From positions 81,338 to 145,337 of the forward strand of contig NZ_JOFT01000023.1 in NCBI RefSeq assembly GCF_000725805.1: a stretch of 64,000 nucleotides of DNA. The letters are read 5' to 3'. Of this stretch, positions 27,223 to 35,493 are shown piece after piece; the stretch's first letter is position 1, and each line of letters begins with the position of its first letter. Under the pieces are notes generated by a model. It was not told the DNA's origin, ran no database searches, and worked only from the letters and a program-made list of their open reading frames with translations. The translations under genes and the position numbers were made by a program. Source of the DNA: Streptomyces xanthophaeus (lineage in GTDB: Bacteria > Actinomycetota > Actinomycetes > Streptomycetales > Streptomycetaceae).

Positions 27223-28668
27223 CTACAGCTTCCGCAGGAAGCTCCTCAGCCGCGCCCGCCACGAGGTGCGGGGCTTGGCAGGCGGCGGCAACACCGGCTC
27301 GGATAGCGGCCATTTGGGCGCCGTCGACATACCGCTGCTCGGCGGGGGCGCGGCCGGCAGCGGTGTCAGCACGTCATGGGCTTCCGGACTGCGGGGCGCG
27401 AACTTCACGGGCAGCGCCGTCAGATGCCGGGACCAGGTGGAGGAGCGCCAGGTGAGCTCTTCCTCGGGCACCGCCAGGCTGATGTCGGGAATCCGGGTGA
27501 GCAGGATGTCGATGCCGGCGTCGGCGATGACACGGCCGATGTCCTGGCCGGGGCATTCATGGGCGCCGGCGCTGAACGACAGGTGCGCGCGGTTGTGGTG
27601 CACGCGGGTCGAGGAGTCCGGGCGGACCGTCTGATCGACGTTCCCGGCGGCCAGGCCCAGCAGGAGCATGTCCCCCGCCTTGATCTCCTGCCCTCCGAGG
27701 GTGGTGTCACCGGTGGCCCAGCGACCCGGGCACACCATCAGCGGCGGCTCGTCCCAGAGCACTTGCTCCACTGCTTCCGGCAAGGTCATCTGGCCGCCGG
27801 CCAACGACCCGCGGAACCGCGGGTCGGTGACCACCATCCGCATCACGTTGGACATGAGATTCGAGGTCGTCTCATAGCCCGCGAGCAAGATGAGGCGCAG
27901 GTGGTGCTGCACCTCCTCGTCCGTGAGGCCGGCCGGGTGGGCCAGCAGCACGGATGCGATGTCCTGCCCGGGCGCCGCGTGCTTGTCGACGACAAGCTGC
28001 TCGAGGGTCTTCAGCACGTAGGCGTTGCTCGCGAGCGACGTTTCGGTGCCCTTGAAGAGGTCCCGGGCGGCGTGCACGAGCTTGGGACCGTACTCGTCCG
28101 GCATTCCGAGCAGGTGGGTGAGCACGAGCATGGGCAGGTGCTCGGTGAACTGGCCGACCAGCTCCGCGCTGCCCGCCCCGCAGAACTCATCGACCAACTG
28201 GTGCGCGAAGCGGGTGATGTGGCGGCGGATTCCGCGTTGGTCGAACTGGTCGAGGCTGGCCGTGACCGCGCCGCGCAGGCGCTGGTGCTCTTCGCCGTCC
28301 GCACAAACGCAGTCGGGTCGCCAGCCGATCATCGGCACCAGCGGCGAGGTGGTGGCGTCGATCTCGCCACTCTTCCAGCCGTGCCAGGTGCGGGGGTCGC
28401 GGGAGAACTGGGTGGAGCGGCTGGCCACATCACGGTTCTCGAGGTACCCCAGGACGAGCCAGGCCCGTACGTCCCCGTCGAGCAGGACGGGCGCCACCGG
28501 ACCGTGGGCGGCACGCAACTTCTCGTACAGGCCCATGGGGTCGGTCTCGGCGGCGGCGCCCCACAGCGGGGTCGCCGCGTCGAGTCCCGTGCCGGTGTGG
28601 GCCGGGCACCCCTGGGGCGGGGTGAGCCCTGGTTCCGTGGTGGTGTGGTCAGCGGGGGGGACGGTCAT
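27223..28668 (-). CDS. Cytochrome P450, CYP157-like (conservon CvnE)
   Basis: 481 residues. Heme loop FSAGAHECPGQDIGR has the Cys ligand, and the I-helix LILLAGYETTSN is normal. The K-helix reads EQVLWDEPP, so the usual ExxR is ExxW. Loss of ExxR is a known trait of the CYP157 family, which sits with conservons. The C-terminal ~70 residues are Pro-rich with a basic end. ATG chosen at MTVPPADH behind AGGAG; it overlaps the GTPase stop (ATGA), so it is the fifth gene of the conservon operon. Substrate unknown; the neighbouring terpene is a candidate. Confidence 0.92.
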   Translation of the reverse strand: MTVPPADHTTTEPGLTPPQGCPAHTGTGLDAATPLWGAAAETDPMGLYEKLRAAHGPVAPVLLDGDVRAWLVLGYLENRDVASRSTQFSRDPRTWHGWKSGEIDATTSPLVPMIGWRPDCVCADGEEHQRLRGAVTASLDQFDQRGIRRHITRFAHQLVDEFCGAGSAELVGQFTEHLPMLVLTHLLGMPDEYGPKLVHAARDLFKGTETSLASNAYVLKTLEQLVVDKHAAPGQDIASVLLAHPAGLTDEEVQHHLRLILLAGYETTSNLMSNVMRMVVTDPRFRGSLAGGQMTLPEAVEQVLWDEPPLMVCPGRWATGDTTLGGQEIKAGDMLLLGLAAGNVDQTVRPDSSTRVHHNRAHLSFSAGAHECPGQDIGRVIADAGIDILLTRIPDISLAVPEEELTWRSSTWSRHLTALPVKFAPRSPEAHDVLTPLPAAPPPSSGMSTAPKWPLSEPVLPPPAKPRTSWRARLRSFLRKL

Positions 28669-29288
28669 GCGGACTCCTGAGCGGCGGCGAGGGTACACAA
28701 GTAGCCCATCAGCGAGAGGAGCGCGTCGCGACTGGACGACCGGTCGCGTGCGTCACAGGTGACGATGGGCACCGATTCGTTGAGTGCCAGAGCAGTGCGC
28801 AGGGCTGGTAGCGGGTGCTGCGGCGCCTCGGGGAAGGTGTTGACGGCCACGACGAAGGGGACTCGACGGTCCTCCAGACGGGTGATGATCTCGAAACAGA
28901 CTTCGATCCTCCGGGTGTCGACGAGGACCACGGCTCCGAGTGCGCCCTCGAAGATGCCGTTCCAGAGGAACCAGAAGCGCTCCTGTCCCGGCGTCCCGAA
29001 GAGATACAGGATCAGCTCCTCGTTGATGCTGATGCGGCCGAAGTCCAGAGCAACGGTCGTGGTGTTCTTGCCTTCCGCGCCGGGATTGTGGTCGATCCCG
29101 ACGCCGGCCTGCGTCATGGTTTCTTCGGTGGTCAGGGGCGGGATCTCGCTCACCGCCCCGACCATGGTCGTCTTGCCCACCCCGAAGCCGCCGACGATCA
29201 CGACCTTGACCCCTCTGGCGCCGTGCGGCAGCAGAACGGCCGAGCGGCGGGGGCCGGCGGCGACTGCGTCAGAGCCTGCGTAGTCCAT
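28665..29288 (-). CDS. cvnD: Conservon GTPase CvnD
   Basis: 207 residues. Small Ras/MglA-like GTPase with the P-loop GGFGVGKTTMV (~34-44) and switch II as FGTPGQERFWF. The specificity loop is VNTFPE rather than NKxD, as is usual in conservon GTPases. Works with CvnA-C in a membrane-associated, G-protein-like signalling complex. Its start overlaps the end of cvnC by 20 nt and its stop overlaps the P450 start. Confidence 0.93.
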   Translation of the reverse strand: MDYAGSDAVAAGPRRSAVLLPHGARGVKVVIVGGFGVGKTTMVGAVSEIPPLTTEETMTQAGVGIDHNPGAEGKNTTTVALDFGRISINEELILYLFGTPGQERFWFLWNGIFEGALGAVVLVDTRRIEVCFEIITRLEDRRVPFVVAVNTFPEAPQHPLPALRTALALNESVPIVTCDARDRSSSRDALLSLMGYLCTLAAAQESA

Positions 29289-29625
29289 GGATCACCGCCT
29301 CCAGAAGGCCAAGTTCGGGGACCGCCGCCACAGGAACGGGAGCAGTGGCCTCAACTCGCTCGTGGTCCACGAGCTTGGAGAGCAGCACCGTGATGACGCT
29401 GAACGGCAGGCTGAGATACGCGGAGATCTCGGCCACCGACAACGGGTATTGGCACATGGCGAGAATGGCCGCCTGCTCGGGCTGCATACCGGGTTCGGGC
29501 GCGGACCTCGATGCGACGAGGGTGACCAGGTTGAAGGCTTTGGCTGAGGAACCTGGGCCACCGGAGATGACATAAAGCGGCACGGGACTGCCTTCATCCC
29601 ATGCGTCCTGGTTTTGTGACGTCAC
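29269..29625 (-). CDS. cvnC: Conservon DUF742 protein CvnC
   Basis: 118 residues, GTG start overlapping the cvnB stop. DUF742 protein with a winged-helix-like core: AILAMCQYPLSVAEISAYL and FSVITVLLSKLVDHERV, ending LLEAVIHGLRRL. Part of the conservon signalling complex, function unknown in detail. Confidence 0.93.
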   Translation of the reverse strand: MTSQNQDAWDEGSPVPLYVISGGPGSSAKAFNLVTLVASRSAPEPGMQPEQAAILAMCQYPLSVAEISAYLSLPFSVITVLLSKLVDHERVEATAPVPVAAVPELGLLEAVIHGLRRL

Positions 29626-30029
29626 ATTGCCTGCCCGATGTCATCACGAGGCGGGCTGGTCATGTGCTGGCCGATCCGGACCACCAGCGTGCGCATGCGG
29701 TCGCCCAGCAATCCTGCGTCCACCTCCGCATCGGCCAGCACCGCGAGATAGGCTCCGGGTCCGGCCGCCATGAGGGAGAAGTAACCGCCGTCGACTTCGA
29801 TCCCGACCATGTGGGTCGAGCCGTCTCCGTGCGGGAACTTCTGCGCGATGGCCTTCGCCAGGCTCTGGATGCCCGAGCAGGCGGCCGCGATCGCGTCAGC
29901 GGTGTCGGGCTCCGTGTTCGCTTGACCGATGCACAGACCGTCTGACGACAACACGACCACGTGTCGCACGTACGGGACGCTGGCCGCAAGCTCCTTGAGC
30001 ATCCAGTCCATGTTGAGAAGTGGCGGCAC
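29622..30029 (-). CDS. cvnB: Conservon roadblock/LC7 protein CvnB
   Basis: 135 residues, GTG start 2 nt after the kinase stop. Roadblock/LC7 fold: VRHVVVLSSDGLCIGQA, ACSGIQSLAKAIAQKF and MVGIEVDGGYFSLMAAG. These proteins usually regulate small GTPases such as CvnD. Confidence 0.94.
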   Translation of the reverse strand: MPPLLNMDWMLKELAASVPYVRHVVVLSSDGLCIGQANTEPDTADAIAAACSGIQSLAKAIAQKFPHGDGSTHMVGIEVDGGYFSLMAAGPGAYLAVLADAEVDAGLLGDRMRTLVVRIGQHMTSPPRDDIGQAM

Positions 30030-30031
30030 GG

Positions 30032-31546
30032 TTACTCACCCTCGTCTGATGGCTCGCTGGTTCGGATGGAAGGGCCCGTGGCCGGTCTGTTGTCGCCGCT
30101 GAACGCCTCCCACATCAGGCCCGGCTGCCGGGGTGCGCCGGCCGTTCCCGGGGTGGCGGCCGGCGCGGCAGGGGGATGAGGGGCTGTGCGGACGACCGGT
30201 GTCGGGACGGGCGACTCGCGTCGCCGTTGCGGCAGTCCGTTGACGGTTTGTTTGACCTCGCCGGAATCGGCTGCGGCATCATGCGTCATCGTCGGCCTCG
30301 GCACGGTCGGCACGGTCGGCACGGTCGGTGCGCCCGTGGGCCTCGGCGCGAACTGCTGGACTTTCGGGGCAGGCTGCTGAACTGTGGTGATCAGGCGCCG
30401 CGGAACGAGCACGACGGCCCGCACTCCTCCGTAGGCGGAGGTGCGCAAGTCGACGTCGAGGCCGTTCTCGCGGGCCAGCCTGCTGACGACGGGCAGGCCG
30501 AGCTGCGTCGCCTCGCCCAGGTCCGCCAGACCGGTGCCGGATGATGCCTGAGCCATGACCCGGTCGATGCGCTGGCGGACCTCTTCGGTGAGCCCGACCC
30601 CCCGGTCCTCGATCTCGATCGCGATACCGGAGGGCACCTCGCTCGCGGTCACCTCGACCGGGGCGTGCGGCGGCGAGAAGGTCGTGGCGTTGTCGAGCAA
30701 TTCGGCGAGCAGGTGGATCAGCGGCTCGGCTCCCTGGCCGATCACAGCGACCTCTGTCACCGACTGCAACTTCACGCGGGGATAGTCCACGATGCGTGAC
30801 ATGGCCCCTCGCACGACGTCGTAGAGCGGAATCGCTTTCGACCACTGACGCCCGGGCCGGGCGTCACCCAGTACCGCGATGCTGGCCGCGAGGCGCCCGA
30901 TCAGGGCATTGCGATGGTCGATGTCCTGCAGGCCATGGGAGACCACGACATCCGTACCGTGCAGGATCTGCATGTCGCGCAGGTCCTTGGCGAGTTGATG
31001 CACGATCGCCTGGACCCGCCGGGCGATCGCCACCAGGGCCCGCTGCGACGAGTCCCGTGTGCGTTCCTCGGCATCCACGGCTTCCAGGAGCGTGCGCAGA
31101 GCTGCCCGGAGCGCTTCGGCGAACTCGCTGTCGAGATGTCCCCCGAACGGGACGGAGTGCAGGATCTCCGAAACGGGCTCACCCTGCTGCAGGCGGGCGA
31201 CAGCCGCGGGGAGGAGCTCTTCGGCGAGCCATACAGTGGTGGCCCGCTGATCGGACAAGCGCGCGAGCAGCACGGCCTCGCGTTGCGCGTAGTACCGCTG
31301 TACCTCGGCGTTCGCCCGCGCGTAGCGGGCCGCCTCTGCCGCGCGCGTCCGGCGCGCCGTCTCAGCCGAAGTGATGGCCGTCAGGACGACCGCGACGAGG
31401 CCGCACCAGGCAACCGGCGTGCGTATCTGCGCGGAAACACAGACCAGCGCCACGACGCAGGCCCCAGCCAGGGCAACAGGGGGGATAAGCCATGCCGGAG
31501 CCACTGCACGCGGCAGCGCTCTAGGGGTTGAACCTGCACGAACCAT
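30032..31546 (-). CDS. cvnA: Conservon sensor histidine kinase-like CvnA
   Basis: 504 residues. Two membrane helices at the N-terminus (~20-60), a coiled/helical linker, then an HATPase_c domain with the N-box ELLDNATTFSPP and the G-box DRGVGLTEEVR. The C-terminal ~120 residues are Pro/Thr-rich with repeated VPT triplets. No extracytoplasmic domain is visible between the helices. ATG at MVRAGS is chosen for the AGGGA upstream. First gene of cvnABCD-P450. A 16-bp palindrome lies ~75-90 nt upstream. Confidence 0.92.
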   Translation of the reverse strand: MVRAGSTPRALPRAVAPAWLIPPVALAGACVVALVCVSAQIRTPVAWCGLVAVVLTAITSAETARRTRAAEAARYARANAEVQRYYAQREAVLLARLSDQRATTVWLAEELLPAAVARLQQGEPVSEILHSVPFGGHLDSEFAEALRAALRTLLEAVDAEERTRDSSQRALVAIARRVQAIVHQLAKDLRDMQILHGTDVVVSHGLQDIDHRNALIGRLAASIAVLGDARPGRQWSKAIPLYDVVRGAMSRIVDYPRVKLQSVTEVAVIGQGAEPLIHLLAELLDNATTFSPPHAPVEVTASEVPSGIAIEIEDRGVGLTEEVRQRIDRVMAQASSGTGLADLGEATQLGLPVVSRLARENGLDVDLRTSAYGGVRAVVLVPRRLITTVQQPAPKVQQFAPRPTGAPTVPTVPTVPRPTMTHDAAADSGEVKQTVNGLPQRRRESPVPTPVVRTAPHPPAAPAATPGTAGAPRQPGLMWEAFSGDNRPATGPSIRTSEPSDEGE

Positions 31547-31619
31547 CGAAGGGTCCCTAAACAGTCTGGAATGAGTGGACTGGGCGTGATGCATTGCGCC
31601 GACAAGAACGGTCGGGACA

Positions 31620-31635
31620 TTGCTCGGCCGAGCAA
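31620..31635. promoter_or_regulatory. 16-bp perfect palindrome upstream of cvnA
   Basis: TTGCTCGGCCGAGCAA, without a spacer. It lies 74-89 nt upstream of the cvnA ATG, a likely operator position. Weak outer symmetry (ACAT before, ATGT after) extends it. Confidence 0.55.
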
Positions 31636-31820
31636 AGATGTTCTAATGGGTGCGCCCGACAGGCCGGTTCGAGATCGCATTGGTGGTCACGCCTCTCTGC
31701 GGCCGGGCTCCGTCTGCGCGCAATGCGAGGTTCGACGCGCGGTGAATGCAGCGCAACACGCGAGGCGAGCATAGTCAGTTCGGGTAAGCCAAGTGGCCTT
31801 GACTGGGACGGATATCTCCG

Positions 31821-31851
31821 TTGATCGATCTGGATCGATAGTTGATCGATC
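31821..31851. repeat. Three phased GATCGAT elements
   Basis: TTGATCGATC at 31821-31830, TGGATCGATA at 31831-31840 and TTGATCGATC at 31842-31851: three copies of GATCGAT at 10-11 bp spacing, i.e. on one face of the helix. Likely a cooperative protein-binding site. It is 275 nt from cvnA and 272 nt from panD. Confidence 0.6.
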
Positions 31852-32122
31852 GCCGCCATCACACACACTGCACATGCCTGGAATCGACCGCATCCAGCAG
31901 CTTGCTGCTCACGGCTCCCAGCTCCGGCCTCCGCCGCCTCCAGGCCCGTGCATGCCATGGAGCAAGGACGCCTCCGCGGGCGCGGCGGCCGGTGAGCCGG
32001 GGTCCTTGTACGCCACTGTTCGGGGCAGGGAGCTGACCGAACATGCGAATGGTTGTAATCTGCGGAGACCGCCCTTGACCTGCAATGAGCAGGCAGGGAG
32101 CAGACATATCGGGAGTATTCGC

Positions 32123-32542
32123 ATGCTTCGCACCATGTTCAAGTCCAAGATCCACCGGGCCACCGTCACGCAGGCCGACCTGCACTACGTCGGCTCCGTG
32201 ACCGTCGACGCCGATCTGCTCGACGCCGCGGACCTGCTGCCCGGCGAGCTCGTGCACATCGTGGACATCACCAACGGCGCCCGCCTGGAGACCTACGTCA
32301 TCAAGGGCGAGCGCGGGTCCGGGGTCATCGGGATCAACGGAGCCGCCGCGCACCTCGTGCACCCCGGCGACCTCGTCATCCTCATCAGCTACGCCCAGAT
32401 CGAGGACGCGCAGGCCCGGGTGTTCGAGCCCCGCGTCGTGCACGTCGACGCGGACAACCGGATCGTCGAACTGGGGGCGGACCCGTCCGCCCCGGTACCG
32501 GGAACGGACCAGGAGCGCAGCCCGCACGCAGTGGCCGGCTGA
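32123..32542 (+). CDS. panD: Aspartate 1-decarboxylase
   Basis: Makes beta-alanine from L-aspartate for pantothenate and CoA. 139 residues. The self-cleavage site is Gly24-Ser25 in [10 protein letters not shown], where Ser25 becomes the pyruvoyl group. [22 protein letters not shown] is the conserved core. The ATG is behind GGGAG; a second ATG four codons later is possible. No panB, panC or panE is adjacent. A GNAT-fold gene follows after 15 nt. Confidence 0.97.
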   Translation: MLRTMFKSKIHRATVTQADLHYVGSVTVDADLLDAADLLPGELVHIVDITNGARLETYVIKGERGSGVIGINGAAAHLVHPGDLVILISYAQIEDAQARVFEPRVVHVDADNRIVELGADPSAPVPGTDQERSPHAVAG

Positions 32543-32557
32543 GGGGAGTCGAGGACC

Positions 32558-32911
32558 ATGGACGGGAACACTCCGATCGAGTTCACGGACGAGCGCGCGG
32601 CCGGACGGCTGCTGGCGACCGAGGACGGGACGGCCGTCGGGTACATCGCCTACTTCGTCCTCTCCGAGGCGCCGCACGCCCTCGTGGCGGTGCACACCGT
32701 CGTCGAGCCGGGACACGAGGGCCGCGGCATCGCCGGGGGACTGGTGCGGACCTTCTACGGGCTCGCCGCGGCCGAGGGCGTGCCCGTCGTCCCGCTGTGC
32801 CCCTACGCGGCGAGCTGGGCCGCCAAACACCCCGACGAGGCACCCGAGGCGCCGGCCGCGGTGGTCGAGGCGGCCAAGGCCCAGCTGGCCGCGGACCCTC
32901 ACCTGTGGTGA
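32558..32911 (+). CDS. Small GNAT-fold acetyltransferase (YjdJ-like)
   Basis: 117 residues. Single short GNAT domain with the acetyl-CoA loop VVEPGHEGRGIAGGLVR and the late VPLCPYAASWAAKHPD seen in YjdJ-type proteins. In the same operon as panD and overlapping the next gene (GTGA at 32908-32911). In enterobacteria a GNAT-like protein (PanZ) matures PanD. This protein belongs to a different GNAT branch, so a functional link is only a suggestion. Confidence 0.88.
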   Translation: MDGNTPIEFTDERAAGRLLATEDGTAVGYIAYFVLSEAPHALVAVHTVVEPGHEGRGIAGGLVRTFYGLAAAEGVPVVPLCPYAASWAAKHPDEAPEAPAAVVEAAKAQLAADPHLW

Positions 32912-33573
32912 CGGGCCTGCTCCTGCTGCACACCTCGCCGGTGCACGTCCCTGTCTTCGAGGCCCTGCGCGACCGCAGCCACCCGGGGGCCGTCCTGCGG
33001 CACCTGGTGGTCCCGGAGCTGCTCGACCGGGCCCGCACGGAAGGGCCGGAGGCGGTGGCCCCGGCCCTGCTGGGGCTGCTCACCGACGCCGGGCCGGGCG
33101 GAGCGGGCGGGATGGGCGGGCCGGGGCCCGTGCTCGTCACCTGTTCGACCCTCGGTGCGGTCGCCGAGGGCCTGACCCCCGCCCTGGGCGCCCCGGTGCT
33201 CCGGGTGGACCGGCCGATGGCTGCGGCGGCCGTGCGCACGGGCCCGCGGATCGTCGTCCTGGCCACCGTGGAATCGACCAGGGCGCCGACCGAGGCGCTG
33301 CTGGCCGAGGAGGCCGCCGGAGCCGCGGTGTCGGTCCGTACGCAGCTGGTCGCCGGAGCCTGGGAGCGGTTCGCGGCCGGGGACACGGCCGGCTGCCTCG
33401 CCCTGGTGGCCGCAGCCGCCGACGCCGTTTCGGACGCGGACGTCATCGTCCTCGCCCAGGTCTCCATCGCGGCCGCAGCGGACCTGGTCACGACGCGCGT
33501 CCCGGTCCTCTCCAGCCCCGCCACCGGCCTGGCGGCGGGCCTGGCGCTGCTGCCCGCCCGACGCCCGTCCTGA
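32908..33573 (+). CDS. Asp/Glu racemase-superfamily protein
   Basis: 221 residues, GTG start overlapping the GNAT stop. Two Rossmann-like halves. The first expected catalytic Cys is in VLVTCSTLGAVAEG. At the second expected position the sequence reads VLAQVSIAAAADLV, with Gln and no Cys. A racemase uses two Cys, so this is more likely a hydantoin racemase/arylmalonate-decarboxylase relative or an inactive member. Substrate unknown. Confidence 0.75.
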   Translation: MTGLLLLHTSPVHVPVFEALRDRSHPGAVLRHLVVPELLDRARTEGPEAVAPALLGLLTDAGPGGAGGMGGPGPVLVTCSTLGAVAEGLTPALGAPVLRVDRPMAAAAVRTGPRIVVLATVESTRAPTEALLAEEAAGAAVSVRTQLVAGAWERFAAGDTAGCLALVAAAADAVSDADVIVLAQVSIAAAADLVTTRVPVLSSPATGLAAGLALLPARRPS

Positions 33574-33642
33574 GCCGAGCCGTCCGGCCGGGCCGGGGCC
33601 TTCGGGGGGCGTACCCGGCGGCATCGGGGGAAGGTGGGACAC

Positions 33643-33846
33643 ATGGTGCGAGAACCAGAACTGACGCAGCCGCCCGTCCCGGGACCCGATCCGCAGCCGC
33701 AGCCCGGGCCGGGGCCGAGCCCCTTCCCGGACCCGGCGCCGGTCCCGCCGCCCGCGCCGCCCGTACCCGGGCCCGTCCCCGAACCCGACCCGATCCCGGC
33801 CCCGCCGGGGCCCGCGCCGATTCCGCAGCCCGGGCCCCTGAGCTGA
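33643..33846 (+). CDS. Short proline-rich protein
   Basis: 67 residues starting MVREPELTQ behind GGAAGGTGG. More than half the residues are Pro, mostly as repeated PxP and PG units, ending PGPLS. It carries no signal peptide and no Cys. High-GC codons favour Pro runs, so a chance ORF is possible, but the ribosome binding site is good. Sits between the racemase-like gene and gnd (convergent). Confidence 0.4.
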   Translation: MVREPELTQPPVPGPDPQPQPGPGPSPFPDPAPVPPPAPPVPGPVPEPDPIPAPPGPAPIPQPGPLS

Positions 33847-33862
33847 ACGCCGGACGCGCGGG

Positions 33863-35308
33863 TCAGTCCGTACGGACCTCGGAGCGGTCGCCGCTCCAGA
33901 GGGTGTGGAACGAGCCCTCGCGGTCGGTGCGCCGGTAGGTGTGCGCCCCGAAGAAGTCGCGCTGGCCCTGGGTGAGCGCCGCCGGGAGCCGCTCCGCGCG
34001 CAGGGCGTCGTAGTACGCCAGCGAGGCCGCGAAGGCGGGCACCGGGATGCCCTGGCGGACCGCCGCCACGAGCACCGCCCGCCAGTCGTCCTGCGCCGCG
34101 CCGATCTCGTCCGCGAAGCCCTGGTCGGCCAGCAGGCTCGGCAGGTCCGGCCGGGCGTCGTACGCGGCGCGGATCCGGTCCAGGAAGGCCGCCCGGATGA
34201 TGCAGCCACCCCGCCACAGGGAGGCCATCGCGCCCAGGTCGATGCCCCAGCCGTACTCCTCGCTGCCGGCCCGGATCTGGTGGAAGCCCTGCGTGTACGA
34301 GACGATCTTCGATGCGTACAGCGCCTGCTCCACCTGCGCCGCGAAGGCCTGCGCCGCCTCCGGGGCCAGCGCGGTGGCCGTCGGACCGGCGAGCCCCCGC
34401 GCGGCCGTCCGCAGGTCCGCGTGGCCGGAGACCGCCCGGGCGAAGACGGCCTCGGCGATCCCCGACACCGGAACACCCAGGTCCAGGGCGATCTGCACGG
34501 TCCAGCGCCCGGTGCCCTTCTGCTCCGCCGCATCGGCCACGACGTCCACGAACGGACGGCCGGTCGCCGCGTCCGTGTGCGCGAGCACCTCCGCGGTGAT
34601 CTCGATCAGGTACGAGTCCAGCCGCCCGCGGTTCCACTCCCGGAAGGTGTCCGCGATCTTCGCGGGGGAGTAGCCGGCCACCTCGCGCAGCAGGTGGTAG
34701 GCCTCGGCGATGAGCTGCATGTCGGCGTACTCGATGCCGTTGTGCACCATCTTGACGAAGTGTCCGGCGCCGTCGGGGCCCACGTGCGAGGTGCACGGGG
34801 TGCCGTCGGAGGCCTTGGCGGCGATCTTCTCCAGCAGCGGGCCGAGGGACTCGTACGACTCGGCGGAACCGCCAGGCATGATGCTCGGACCGAGGAGCGC
34901 GCCCTCCTCGCCGCCCGAGATGCCCACGCCCACGAAGTGGATGCCCTGCTCGCGCAGTTCCTTCTCGCGGCGCCGGGTGTCCTCGAAGTGCGCGTTGCCG
35001 CCGTCGATGATGACGTCGCCCTCCTCCAGCAGCGGGGCGAACTCGCGGATGACGGCATCGGTGGGATCGCCCGCCTTCACCATGATGACGAGGCGCCGGG
35101 GGCGCTCCAGCGCATCGACGAACTCCTTCGCCGAAGCGGCAGCCACGAAGCTGCCCTCGTGCCCGAACTCCTCCACCAGCGCCTCGGTCTTCGCGGTGGT
35201 CCGGTTGTGCACGGCGACGGTGAACCCGTTGCGGGCGAAGTTGCGGGCGAGGTTGCTGCCCATGATTGCGAGCCCGGTGACGCCGATCTGGGCTGTGCTG
35301 GTGCTCAT
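33863..35308 (-). CDS. gnd: 6-phosphogluconate dehydrogenase (decarboxylating)
   Basis: 481 residues, the length of the NADP-dependent long form. N-terminal Rossmann motif GLAIMGSNLARNFARNG, catalytic-region GVGISGGEEGALLGPSIMPGG split around residues 125-145, and the 6PGD C-terminal helical domain. Converts 6-phosphogluconate to ribulose 5-phosphate, CO2 and NADPH in the pentose phosphate pathway. CAGGAG ribosome binding site 7 nt upstream of ATG. Single-gene transcript, divergent from the Rpf-like gene. Confidence 0.98.
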   Translation of the reverse strand: MSTSTAQIGVTGLAIMGSNLARNFARNGFTVAVHNRTTAKTEALVEEFGHEGSFVAAASAKEFVDALERPRRLVIMVKAGDPTDAVIREFAPLLEEGDVIIDGGNAHFEDTRRREKELREQGIHFVGVGISGGEEGALLGPSIMPGGSAESYESLGPLLEKIAAKASDGTPCTSHVGPDGAGHFVKMVHNGIEYADMQLIAEAYHLLREVAGYSPAKIADTFREWNRGRLDSYLIEITAEVLAHTDAATGRPFVDVVADAAEQKGTGRWTVQIALDLGVPVSGIAEAVFARAVSGHADLRTAARGLAGPTATALAPEAAQAFAAQVEQALYASKIVSYTQGFHQIRAGSEEYGWGIDLGAMASLWRGGCIIRAAFLDRIRAAYDARPDLPSLLADQGFADEIGAAQDDWRAVLVAAVRQGIPVPAFAASLAYYDALRAERLPAALTQGQRDFFGAHTYRRTDREGSFHTLWSGDRSEVRTD

Positions 35309-35431
35309 GCGTGTGCTCCTGCGTGCTTCGGTGTGCGGGGAGTGCCGACGCTACCCCGCCCACCCCGGACGACGGCCGCCCCCACGTCGAGAAGGCGTCA
35401 AATTCCGCTGGCACGCGCCCTGTTGCGCCCC

Positions 35432-35460
35432 TTGTCAAGCCCTGTGGGTGACGTTAGGTT
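35432..35460 (+). promoter_or_regulatory. Predicted vegetative promoter of the Rpf-like gene
   Basis: TTGTCA (35432-35437), 17-bp spacer, TAGGTT (35455-35460). The implied transcript start near 35467 lies downstream of the first in-frame GTG (35461), which argues for the later ATG at 35494. Confidence 0.5.
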
Positions 35461-35493
35461 GTGCGGTTCCTGATGTCTTCGATGGGGGCTCCC

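Larger units (their letters stand above)
31547..32122. other. Divergent regulatory region between cvnA and panD
   Basis: 576 bases without a credible gene, and less GC-rich than the flanks. It contains the palindrome at 31620-31635 and the phased GATCGAT repeats at 31821-31851, both listed separately. Short ORFs here lack ribosome binding sites and protein-like composition. It must hold the promoters of cvnA (leftward) and panD (rightward). Confidence 0.6.

Noticed and set aside
31571..31893. Short ORFs in the cvnA-panD spacer
   Set aside because: They lack ribosome binding sites and overlap each other and the palindrome.
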